This document shows positions 56,201-64,000 of a stretch of 64,000 nt of DNA, in pieces. Below the pieces are notes generated by a model. It had not been told where the DNA came from. It ran no database searches and saw only the letters and a list, made by a program, of their open reading frames with translations. Source of the stretch: Culex pipiens pallens (Eukaryota > Arthropoda > Insecta > Diptera > Culicidae); the NCBI RefSeq assembly GCF_016801865.2, contig NC_068939.1, positions 128,326,967 through 128,390,966 of the forward strand. The letters are read 5' to 3'. Within the stretch, counting starts at the first letter, position 1, and every line of letters begins with the position of its first letter. A program made the position numbers and the translations under genes.

Positions 56201-59200
56201 CTCCAGATCAGGTGCCGGGAACTGTTGACCAGCAGCGGGCGGTCCAAGTCGGGCTTCAAAGCCGTCTCCATGCGCTACATCGCCGTTGAGGTGCTCGTTG
56301 AAGAACTGCTGCCACTTGTCCATCACCTCACCTTTGTTCATGAGAAGGTTTCCCTCGACATCCCAACAAGTGTTGGATTGCGGCGCATAGCCTTTGCGGG
56401 ACAGGTTAACCTTCTCGTAGAACTTTCGCAACTCTTTCTACCGGAACAGCTGCTCCATTTCGGCGCGATCGCCGTCTTCCAGCTGGTGCTTCTTAAGTTT
56501 GGAGACCGTTCTCTGCTGTTTTAGCGCTTGTTTGTATCGCGCCACGTTCTCATCAGTTGCGGCTATCAGCTTCACCGCATAAGCTGCTTTCTTCTCGTCA
56601 AGTAGCCGCTGGCACTTCCTGTACTCACACTGAGGAAGCTTGGAATCTACAGCTGAAACGATAGCAAAAAATAAATAAATACACTCTTCTACTCACTCGT
56701 TATTGTCAAAGTTCCGCTCCCGTTTCTTCTTCTTCTCCTTTTTCCGCGCCTCCAGCTGCCGCTGCTTGATCTGGTGCTGCTGCTGGTAGTACGAGGTCGG
56801 GTCGTACCGCTCCTTCTTGACGCGCGACACATCCAGCAGCTCCTTCTTGATGTTCACTATCCGCACCACCGGCAGTTCCTTCTTCGGCGGTGGCAGCGCA
56901 ACGCCGTTGTCGTCTTCCTCGTCCGTCAGCAGCGAGATAGTGTTGACCTCTTCGTTCTGGCAGACCACTTCGTCACCGCTTTCACCGGATTTCTTGCGTG
57001 GCCGTTCGTCCTCCTCTCTGTCCGAACCGTCTTCGTCCGATTTTCGCTGGTTCGAGTTGGAATCCTGCGAGTTTTGATCGTCAACGGATTCGCTGCGTTC
57101 GGCATCGGGATCTTCTGAAGCTTCCTCCTCTTGGTCACTCCCCCGCTCGTCCGGTTCCGACTCTTGAGCCTCCGGCTCGTCCAGCTCCTTCTCGTCATCC
57201 GTCGCAATTCCGATCGCTTCCCCGGCGTCGTCCTCGGCCGTAATCATTTCCACGCCCTCTTCCGCTTCCTCTTCCTCCTCCTCTTCGACAGGTGGTTCCT
57301 CAGCGTCACTTCCGTTCACTTCATCCTCCTCCTCCCGATCGCTTCCTTCCTTGTCCTTCTCCTTATCCGAACCTTCCTGCTCCTCCTCCTCCTCGTCATC
57401 ATCCCCCTCCTCCAGCATCCGGCTCTGGTCGACTATGGGCGCATCCATAGCCACAATCTGCTCCAACCCTTCCCCGAACTCTCCATCCTCACCTCCCTCA
57501 TCCATCCCACCCTCCGGATTCAGCTCGTCCGCCCCTTCCCCCGTAAGCCCAATATCGTCCACCGTCGTGGCCATCGCCTGCTGCCCGTCCTCATCATCGT
57601 CGTCACTGTCCAGCACGCGAATCTTCTTGCGCTTGTGCGCCTCGGCGTCCGCCGCCGGAATCATCACCACGTTCTGGAAGATCGACGGAGCATCATCGTC
57701 CCGACGGTCCTCGCAAGAGTTCCGCGACTCCGACCGTCCCTCTTCCTCTCCACCCTCTTTCACCGGACCCTCGCCGTCTTCCCCCGTCTTCTCTTTCTCC
57801 TCCGGTTGATCTAACGGCCCCTCTTCCACAGCAGCGGGCGGTTCCGGCGACCGGAGCAGCTCCATCCGTTCCCGCTCGCACTCGTCGTCGTCGCTGTCGT
57901 CTTCCTGGACGATTCGGCGGCGCTTTTTCTTCGTAGAGGAGCAGAGCTCGGGGCGAGGCGTTGGGGACGTGATGACGCAGTCGTCCTTGGAGTTGTCGTC
58001 GAGCTCGACGATGGGGGGATCTGCCGGTGGTGCGGCGTCGGAGTTGACTATAGGGGTGGGTTCCGTTGATTCGGTAGCGGGTTCTGTTGTGGAGCCGAGT
58101 GCGTCAAGAGCGGAAGGTGTTGATTCGGGTGGGGCGTCGGTGCTTTGAGTGGATTCTGTAAGTTCTGCTACGGTGTCGTTTGGAGGAGGAGTTGAAAGCT
58201 GGGTGGTCTCAGGCGGGATTGGTGTTGGTTCTGAAAAGTAGAAAACATGTTTTTAAGGAGTGCGTTCAGATGATTTTAGCTAATTTTCAGAAATTTTGCT
58301 CAATACAATACAGATTTTCAAAGAATGTCAACGTCCCTTTTCCTAACATTGACTTGAACATCAAGTAGGGGAAATATTTTATTTTAAGCCTAATAAGCGG
58401 TCGTGAATGAATGATGCTGGATAATCTGGAGTGTTCCTTGAAATTTACTAAAACCAAGTACCTCAACGAGTAGAGCAACTTTTTGTGAACATTTCTGTTT
58501 ATTTTCACTTTTACTAAAAGTTATCCAATTCTTTTTACAAGCATTTAAAAAAATATTTCCCTTGTGTATTCTAATCAGACGAGAATGCATTGGGCCACGC
58601 CCATTTTTCTATTTTCAGCTTAGTTATTTTTTCTTCCAGCGCTCTTTTGGGTCTGCTTAGTGCTGCCAATTGTGATGAAATTTTAAGCGATCACTAACGA
58701 AAAGTAGCATTTATAGAGAATGTTTCCTGGCACCACTGGCTTACTCGAACAGGCGCTGCTGGTGGTGTTGGTGGCCACCCTTTGTTCTTTATTTGCCTTC
58801 GGTTTTCTTCAGCCTTCGATTGGAATGGGTCGTCGAAAGTCAAACGTCAAAATACTTGGCGCGTTTGTCTTTTTGATAGCGCTTGCTCATTATTTACATG
58901 TTTCGGGATTTTTTTTTTCAAGTGAGTGACTAACTCATGTTCAAAAGAACACGTTGCCGGTAGTTGGAAGCAATTTCATATCTTAAGCGCTTTGAAAACG
59001 TTAGGGCAAGTGAAAAGATATTGATGGCGACTTTCGTTAAGCAGTTTAGCTCTCATCTTGCGTGTGGATGTGTGTGCCAACAAAATGATGAGAAACATGG
59101 TGGAAGGAACTGTTTCATCAAGAGTCGTTGTGCAACATGCGGAGGTGAGCACAAAACTCAGGCTTGCAACACAATCAACGAGCACATCGAAGCCAAATGC

Positions 59201-61549
59201 TTCAATTGCGGTGGCGACCATTCGACCAATCATCGGAGCTGCCCAAAACGAGCTGAGTTTGTAAAAATTCGGCAGCAAGCAACGACGAGGCACCAACCAA
59301 ATCGTCGAGTTTTTCCAAATCTACAGCCATTGCCGTTGAATCAGTGGCAATAAGTTGCAGAGAATACAATACCTCCTGGCTTCAGTCAGCAACCGAGGGA
59401 AAACCAACCAGCATCAACGGATGAAGGCAATAGTGACCTGTTTTCACCACAAGAACTTCGGAACATTTTCATCGAGATGAGAACAACGCTGCGTGGGTGC
59501 AAAACTCGCCAGGAACAAGTAAGAACGCTAGGAGGATTTATCTTAAAATACAGTTCGTAGTTTACTCGTTCTAATGATTTTGATTATTTCAATGAATTAA
59601 CTTTTTTTAGTTTTAAGTTAGGATTAGTTGTTCAAGTGATTTTTTTCTTTTACCCAAATGTATTCTATTCAGTGCAAAAATGTAAAACAATTTGAAGTAA
59701 ATAAGTGAATGTGAACAGTTAATAATAAAACGAAAAGTACAACAAAGTTGAAGAGCATTTAGCCATACCACTTAGAATATAAATGAAATGTAATTATTAT
59801 AAGAATGTTCAATAAAGATATATTTAATTTCAAAAAAAATGTTCCAAATTTTAAAGAAAGTCAAAATGTTCTTAATTTCCAAAAAAACGTGCCCTTTCCT
59901 AACACTGACTTGATTGTCAGGTACTTATAATGCTCACATGTAACATCCACCAAAACGGCGTTTCCCTATCACGGACGTCGATTTAAAGTACTCAATGAGC
60001 ATTATCTTAACTTCTACACCTCATTTACCGGAAACATGTCTCCGATGGACTATGAATCTGGCTGGAGCTCCGTCATATAAAAATTTCGTCGGTATTCTGG
60101 AAGTCCTAATTAAAACATTACTTTGAATTGATGTTCTAATAAACAGTTAGTTAGTTGTTACCACTTCAAAGGTGTAATACCATCGAGTTTCCACGTCAAT
60201 CTTTGGAAAGGATCTTTTTACTTAACATCGACATTTCTGTAAATCGGAACTTTTGTTCATCTCATTGCATTCATTGGCATCATTTTCGAGTAATTTACTT
60301 TCCTGAATGATTACATCTATGCCAGCTACAATCAATTCACATAAGATATTATTAAAAAAAATTTGACACATTATTTCAAAAATCAACTGCTAAAATTGAA
60401 GAACATACAAATGGCTCTTACATCTTACAACTAACTCTTTTAGATCAGATCCTAAATACATTCTATATACTTGATATTCACGTCTGTGTTTGGGTAACAC
60501 ATGTAATGGTATGGAACTTCTAATCTAATCTAATCTAACCCTAGCGCAGCCAGTCTTTCGAGGGCATCCTGGAGAATGCCTTAGGTTGATTGACGCCTAG
60601 CATCTTCTTGTCATTATCAACATTTGCAGTGCGCCATTGCATTAACATGCATTGAAACATCACAAAAGTCGAAACGGCCAGGCCAACTGCGTAAAGTTTA
60701 CCGCAAAGATGATTCGTTGAACTGGATTGAATTTGAACACGAATATTCAAACAGCAATACAGTTCTGAATCTACAGGGGAGGAAGAAACGTGGGGATCCC
60801 CCGCTCACGTTCCTGTTTTATAGGCAATAAATCGTTGGAAGCCACCATGCTAAGAAGTTTTGGTGCTCCGGGACCCTCGGGGATGGGACATTGTATTTCC
60901 ACAAATGCCCTGGACACTATTTGCCGTGGTTATAGCGCCACAACTCGCTCACACATGTAATGGTATGGAACTTCTAAAACTTACCGGAACCGACTAGCTG
61001 TTGTTCCTTATCATTGACTAACACCGTGCTTCCTGTCTCTCCGGAAGCAACTGCTTGCGGCAGATCCATACCCTGCTGAATCTGCTCGCAAAAACCCGGT
61101 GCTGAAGCAACGTTTGCCACTCCTTCCGCAGACTGTTCAACCTGCTGAACGGAACCCGTTCCTTGCTGAATCGCAGGCATCCCCACTTCCGGCAAGTACT
61201 CCACGGGTGCCACATTCGCTTCCCGCGCATAGTCCTGCTGACTGTACTGAACCGGCGGTTCCGGTCCTGCAAGCTGCTGCTGCTGCTGTGGCACCTGCTC
61301 CGGATAGTAGGAGTTGTACGCCGGTTGGGGAACCATCCCGTTCGGAACGGGAACCTCCGCGGGGACAAACCCACCGGTAAAGTTCACTTGTGGATCTACC
61401 GGAACCTGGTAGTACGGATTCTGCGCCATTTGCGCAACACCGTCGGAAGGATTTTTCTCCGGCTGTGGCCCATCCGGGTACGGGTACGAAGCTGCTGCCG
61501 CCGTCACCGGCGGTTGTTGCTGGATGCTGTACGGAGGATATTGATCCAT
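50279..61549 (-). CDS. HIRIP3-like histone-chaperone family protein, six exons
   Basis: Exons (5' to 3' on minus): 61549-60985, 58230-56697, 54606-54239, 54168-53985, 53924-53653, 50418-50279. All introns are GT-AG and every phase joins, giving 3063 nt and 1020 residues. Residues 1-188 are Pro/Gln/Tyr-rich. Residues 189-700 hold KKKRRR and KKKKRER basic clusters (nuclear signals), a very acidic Glu/Asp region, and IKKE and VKKE, possible SUMO sites. IPNDIYFG occurs twice (715-722, 812-819). The C-terminal ~90 residues (GLEGEPTVAKCRELRKQ, then LDTSLIIDSGEGRITRR across the last splice) match the HIRIP3 family domain, whose vertebrate members bind histones and HIRA. The ATG at 61549 is preceded by GGAA. 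AATAAA lies at 49813-49808. The N-terminal length is unusual for the family; ortholog identity is inferred. Confidence 0.8.
50419..51714. other. Intron 5 of the HIRIP3-like gene, distal part
   Basis: Unique-looking DNA near the last exon, including a GA-rich patch at 50735-50775 (AGAGAGAGGTTGATAGAGAA), then AT-rich DNA with repeated AATCTT/GAATC phrases. A tRNA-like block lies at 51385-51455. No nested gene. Confidence 0.4.
51385..51455 (-). repeat. tRNA-like sequence (SINE head) in intron 5
   Basis: On the minus strand GCGTCCATGGCGCAGTGGTA contains a clear A box, a hairpin around CAACAACTAAGAAGTTG resembles an anticodon arm with an off-size loop, and GGTTCAATCCTCG is a B box. No acceptor stem closes. 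Confidence 0.5.
51715..52720. repeat. One arm of the palindromic family, split by a hAT-like element
   Basis: AAAGATCGGAAAATTTCAGG, ATGTTTCATATTTTAACATT and TGGCAATATCTCAGCAACTA run in the order of the arm at 30085-31018. After the 51918-52538 insertion the arm resumes with GAGAATTTTCTCAG and continues to about 52720. Confidence 0.7.
51918..52538. mobile_element. hAT-like non-autonomous element, 621 bp, 8-bp duplication
   Basis: GTAGAGAA occurs directly on both sides (51910-51917, 52539-52546). Ends are TAGTGCGTCCA and, from the right, CAGGGCGTCCA. An 8-bp duplication with CAG-like ends is the hAT signature. CCCGGGAATTCCCGGGA-like words are reiterated near both ends. No transposase ORF. Confidence 0.8.
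52721..53652. other. Intron 5, proximal part
   Basis: AT-rich DNA with a G-run near 53192. At 53310-53490 it contains AATAACA/TGTTATT words ending in CCAGTTATTTCCACC, related to the element at 10875-11290. No coding sequence before exon 5. Confidence 0.45.
54790..56660 (-). pseudogene. Decayed LINE reverse transcriptase in intron 2
   Basis: On the minus strand, fragments in three frames give the pieces of a non-LTR ORF2: a pre-RT linker (LRKFYEKVNLSRKGYAPQS), RT core (PIYKKGDKLDCGNYRGITL, then ATTDQIFSLRQILEKC), GLRQGDGLSNALFNIGLE, thumb (SVALYGHETWTLRQEDERAL), and a C-terminal GRLRLAGHVARMDEDHPIRM. At least four frameshifts and several stops break it, and the endonuclease is missing. The 3' tail is (TATGG)n near 54800-54815. 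The ORF2 type resembles RTE or I-superfamily elements; the clade is not fixed. It fills most of intron 2 in the same orientation as the gene. Confidence 0.8.
58720..58929 (+). CDS. Possible 69-residue two-pass membrane protein, antisense in intron 1
   Basis: The ATG at 58720 opens a frame with two hydrophobic segments (residues about 12-30 and 45-65) separated by a basic loop, GMGRRKSNVK. Codon use, such as CTGGTGGTG and GTGGCCACC, is more gene-like than in the surrounding DNA. A donor-like CAA|GTGAGT lies at 58919-58927, so it could instead be a first exon. I do not recognise the family. It sits opposite the host gene. Chance ORF remains quite possible. Confidence 0.3.
   Translation: MFPGTTGLLEQALLVVLVATLCSLFAFGFLQPSIGMGRRKSNVKILGAFVFLIALAHYLHVSGFFFSSE
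59096..59850 (+). pseudogene. 5'-truncated copy of the ORF1-only retrotransposon
   Basis: Similarity to the 4339-5906 element starts at ACATGGTGGAAGGAACTG, within the first zinc knuckle, and continues through the ORF1 stop, the 3' UTR and CAATAAAGA to an A-rich tail. Two zinc knuckles remain. A 69-bp in-frame deletion bounded by TCG removes 23 codons after HQPNRR, and an AAA-to-TAA change stops the frame at 59353. Like the first copy, it goes straight from ORF1 stop to 3' UTR with no ORF2. Confidence 0.85.
60497..60977 (-). mobile_element. 5'-truncated LINE tail with perfect 27-bp target duplication
   Basis: Identical 27-bp sequences (starting ACACATGTAATGG, ending GGAACTTCTAA) lie at 60497-60523 and 60951-60977. 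The 427-bp insert between them, read on the minus strand, ends GCGCTAGGGTTAGATTAGAT with a short (TTAGA)n tail. A minus-strand frame of up to 69 codons ends PSKDWLR just before the tail, plausibly the ORF2 C-terminus. The distal duplicate ends only seven bases before the exon 1 splice junction. The same tail occurs near 25475-25495. Confidence 0.85.
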
Positions 61550-62544
61550 TTCCAAAGAAGTGTTTGCAAACTGTTTTCACCTGTTTCCAAACGAGAACTT
61601 TTGTTTATGCCATGAAATTGGCTGGTTCGTCAAAAGGAGGAGCGAGGCTTCGTTTTACACTCTTTTGCTTATTTTGGGACGCCGCGCAAAGATTCTGGCG
61701 GCGGGTGCCGCTCGTCACACCCCGCCCGGAAGTCGACTCGGAACACTACACTCGGGAAGCTGCCTGTGCGTTTAGACGTAGGGCACGCCAGCGGTGCGAA
61801 ACATTGTGATTTTGAGCTGGAAAACGGTCGATTTGCACGGGAAAAACAGATTTTACGGCCGCGGCGGAACGAGCGAGATGCACCAAGCGGATTTTTTTCA
61901 GCGTTTGACGTTTTCGATTTGCTGTCACTTCTTTTTCTTGTTGGACGTGTGTTGGTGTTGTTTGCAGCTTTTTTCCTGTTGGATTTTTTTCTCGCGTGCA
62001 AGTCTTTGAGTGGCTTGCATACGAGTTACAGGCAAGGCGGTATGATCGAGGAGGTAGCGAAAAATTAAAAGTGAGAGTGTGTGAAACAAACACACAAACA
62101 AACAAAACATACAAACCAGGCATCACTGAACCCCAAGATCTGGTGCGGTTTTCGTGTCACTCTAGAAACCAAACCGAGCTGTTTACTGTCACACCATAGC
62201 AACTGTACCGAAAGCACCTTGGTACACCACCGGTGCACCCAAACTGTATACCAAGGATGCAACTCAACATATGGTTGATCCAAGTAAACCGATACTGATT
62301 ATATACAATTTTAAGTAACTTCTTCGAACCTGCGACGCTTTAGTCAAAGAGTTAGAAAATTGAATGGATTTTTGTAGTGGAATAGAGAAAACGTTCCATA
62401 TTATGCAGGCAGGTTTAAGTGAAAATGCCTATTTCAGGATTATATGCACGAGAAGTTAAAGTTTATATTTCATGACACTACGAAATTCTATTCCTAAAGA
62501 ATTATTCTAAGCAAATAAATATCATTTGAAAAATAAAATAATAA
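61550..62544 (-). promoter_or_regulatory. 5' UTR and promoter region of the HIRIP3-like gene
   Basis: GC-balanced, repeat-free DNA upstream of the ATG at 61549, in contrast to the AT-rich repeats elsewhere. No TATA box at a convincing distance was identified. ORFs of 60-126 codons on both strands overlap heavily and lack domains. The exact transcription start cannot be read from the sequence. Confidence 0.35.
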
Positions 62545-62612
62545 ATGTCGAGATTCGAACCAAGAACCTTTAACTTAATATTGCACTGCCTTTGACAACC
62601 ACACCATTTTTT
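62545..62612 (-). repeat. tRNA-like sequence
   Basis: On the minus strand, GGTGTGGTTGTCAAAGGCAG resembles an A box, AATATTAAGTT could be an anticodon-arm region, and CTTGGTTCGAATCTCGA is a B box. It is too degenerate for a working tRNA and may be a SINE head or pseudogene. Confidence 0.45.
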
Positions 62613-62955
62613 TTTTTTCATAAATTTTTTTTTATTAGGTCCTTTTCGGTACTGGGACCTGGTTAGGACCGAGTCGGCTTTTGTAATTACATTTGACTTA
62701 ATAATTACAGAGGATCTTGTGTGTAAATGTTAGTGGGAGGGGAGCCGATTACCCGCGGCCTACTCGGGGTTAGTAGGGAAGGGATTGATGTTAGAAGACA
62801 AGTCGAGGGAAGGGAAGGGGGATTGTGTAGGGTTCTTGATTGGCTCTGCTGGCCTTTGCTTTTGTCCTCAGCCGCAACTCGGAGTCCAGCTGCTGGGGCG
62901 TTCTTGCTTTGCTTCCGGTGCAAACCAGAAACGACGGCTTTGTGTGAAGGCGAGT
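62613..62955 (-). mobile_element. 3' end of the second ORF1-only-type retrotransposon family
   Basis: On the minus strand the sequence ends CCGACTCGGTCCTAACCAGG, TCCCAGTACCG, AAAGGACCTAATAAAA and an A-tail (T-runs 62609-62634). It corresponds to the 3' UTR split by the element at 18122-19686. The 72-codon minus-strand ORF at 62705 is probably UTR rather than protein. Confidence 0.6.
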
Positions 62956-62958
62956 TAT

Positions 62959-63008
62959 ACTAACTGAAGGAAAACTAACTGAAGGAAAACTAACTGAAGA
63001 CAAACTAA
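62959..63008 (+). repeat. Three tandem copies of AACTGAAGGAAAACT
   Basis: ACTAACTGAAGGAAAACTAA is repeated head to tail, with the last copy changed to AACTGAAGACAAACTAA. It is a short local duplication directly beside the retroelement end. Confidence 0.75.
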
Positions 63009-63464
63009 ATGGATATTTTGGAACTTTGTTTAAAAAAAAAGATAAAAATATTTTTAATGTTTTCCATATAAAAAAACGTCAGTTTTTGATTTTTGCATTT
63101 TTTTAAAAACAAAATTTAAAAATCGGGCTTCGTCATGCACACGGGATATGTTCACTTCAAATTTCAGCCAATTTGGTCCATAAAATCTCGAGATATCGTG
63201 GCACCCGTAAATCAACTCGGTGTTTCGAGAAAAACGCTCAGAAAGTTTGACAGTCCGCTTTGCGCATGGCAAAATTTTGAGTTTAAATCGTCTCTAACTC
63301 AGTTTAATCATGAAATATCTTCATGAAACTTTCAGGAGTGATTGAAAATCATCTTTTTAGAGAATTCAATATTTTTTTGCAATATCAAATTTTGTGATGC
63401 CATACATGTATGTAACCCCTTAAGCAAAATCATTTATAACCATGTAACAAAAAACCATAAAATA

Positions 63465-64000
63465 AGTCAAGACTAACATTTCAAAAGGGCCAAACATTCA
63501 ATATTACACATTATTATTATTTAAAATGTTAGTCATGATTGAAAAAAACTAAAATACTGTTTTCGAAAAGATCGGAAAATTTCACGATTTTTTCATATAT
63601 TAACATTGAAAATCGAACCATTAGTTTTGAATGACTTAGAAACATCAATTTCCCTGTTTTTTTATCTATGCATGGCAATATCTTAGCAACTAAGGGTCGT
63701 ATCGACAAAGTTCAAAAATGCTAAATATTGAGAATTTTCTCAGCATTTCAAAAATATTTTTTTCAAAAGTGAGCAAACATGGGTACTAATTTAAAAAAAA
63801 ATGAAAACGGCTATAACTTGAAAACGGCGCTCTTTATCAAAAATTACACTGAAGTAATTTTCAATTGCAAATTCGTTTTTAGATCGAAAACTGAAGTTGA
63901 AAATTTTTTGCGAACAATATTTCGATTTTTTGAAAAAAACTGTATTCATTCAAAAAATTCATAACTCGGTCAAAGATTTTTTGCCCGTTCTGGAAATTTC
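63465..64000. repeat. Palindromic-family arm running off the window end
   Basis: CAAGACTAACATTTCAAAAG opens the central hairpin, with a partial inverse (AAATGTTAGTCATGATT) after it. AAAGATCGGAAAATTTCACG, TGGCAATATCTTAGCAACTA and ATAACTCGGTCAAAGATTTT then follow in the order of the 30085-31018 arm. The rest lies beyond the window. Confidence 0.7.

Larger units (their letters stand above)
58231..60984. other. Intron 1 of the HIRIP3-like gene
   Basis: This 2.75-kb intron has donor GTAAGT and acceptor TTTTCAG. It holds the micro-ORF at 58720, the truncated ORF1-only retroelement at 59096-59850, unique-looking DNA at 59860-60490 and the LINE tail at 60524-60950. Confidence 0.7.

Noticed and set aside
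57131..57814. 227-codon plus-strand ORF over the acidic exon
   Set aside because: It is the antisense shadow of Glu/Asp codon runs in exon 2 of the HIRIP3-like gene, which is supported by splice joins on the other strand.
60541..60830. Short ORFs on both strands at 60541-60830
   Set aside because: They lie inside the 427-bp LINE tail insertion; at most the minus-strand one is the end of a LINE ORF2.

Overview
This 64-kb window is intron-bearing, AT-rich eukaryotic DNA that is mostly transposon debris. Spliced genes with GT-AG introns, Jockey-type retrotransposon gag sequence, tRNA-headed SINEs and dozens of short inverted-repeat elements point to an insect. The repeat style is mosquito-like, and a Culex-type mosquito is my best guess, but that is inference: no search was possible.

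Two host genes can be modelled. (1) 44013-44994 (+): a three-exon gene for USB1, the U6 snRNA 2H phosphodiesterase, 263 residues, with both HxS catalytic motifs (HLS 117-119, HVS 206-208). (2) 50279-61549 (-): a six-exon gene for a 1020-residue acidic nuclear protein whose C-terminus carries a HIRIP3-like (HIRA-interacting protein 3) histone-chaperone domain. All five introns have consensus ends and every phase joins. The two genes converge, and a 4.4-kb nested transposon fills most of the gap between their 3' ends. A GC-rich, GAGA-rich stretch at 33.8-36.1 kb looks like a promoter or non-coding first exon of a gene whose coding part lies outside the window. A 224-codon ORF at 12.0-12.7 kb and a two-TM micro-ORF at 58.7 kb are unproven.

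Retroelements: a flanked copy of a non-LTR element that encodes only ORF1 (4339-5906); a second truncated copy at 59.1-59.85 kb with the same ORF1-stop-to-3'UTR junction and no ORF2; a second, different ORF1-to-tail family at 18.07-19.9 kb and 62.6-62.95 kb; a decayed LINE reverse transcriptase at 54.8-56.66 kb; a 427-bp LINE tail with a perfect 27-bp target duplication at 60.5-60.95 kb; a probable 2.2-kb solo LTR at 22.4-24.6 kb; and several tRNA-derived SINEs.

DNA elements: nested, mostly palindromic, non-autonomous elements. Their target duplications sort them into PIF/Harbinger-like (3 bp, 1.7 kb, 39.3-41.7 kb, 45.4-49.7 kb), Tc1/mariner-like (TA, 31.6, 36.9-38.8, 39.0 kb), piggyBac-like (TTAA, 40.5 kb), hAT-like (8 bp, 51.9-52.5 kb) and an unassigned family with 2-bp non-TA duplications (18.1-19.7 and 20.4-22.3 kb). 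Tandem arrays include a 142-bp satellite (9.34-10.19 kb), a 9-bp minisatellite (8.49-8.59 kb) and a ~128-bp minisatellite placed head-to-head inside a palindrome (37.2-38.5 kb).
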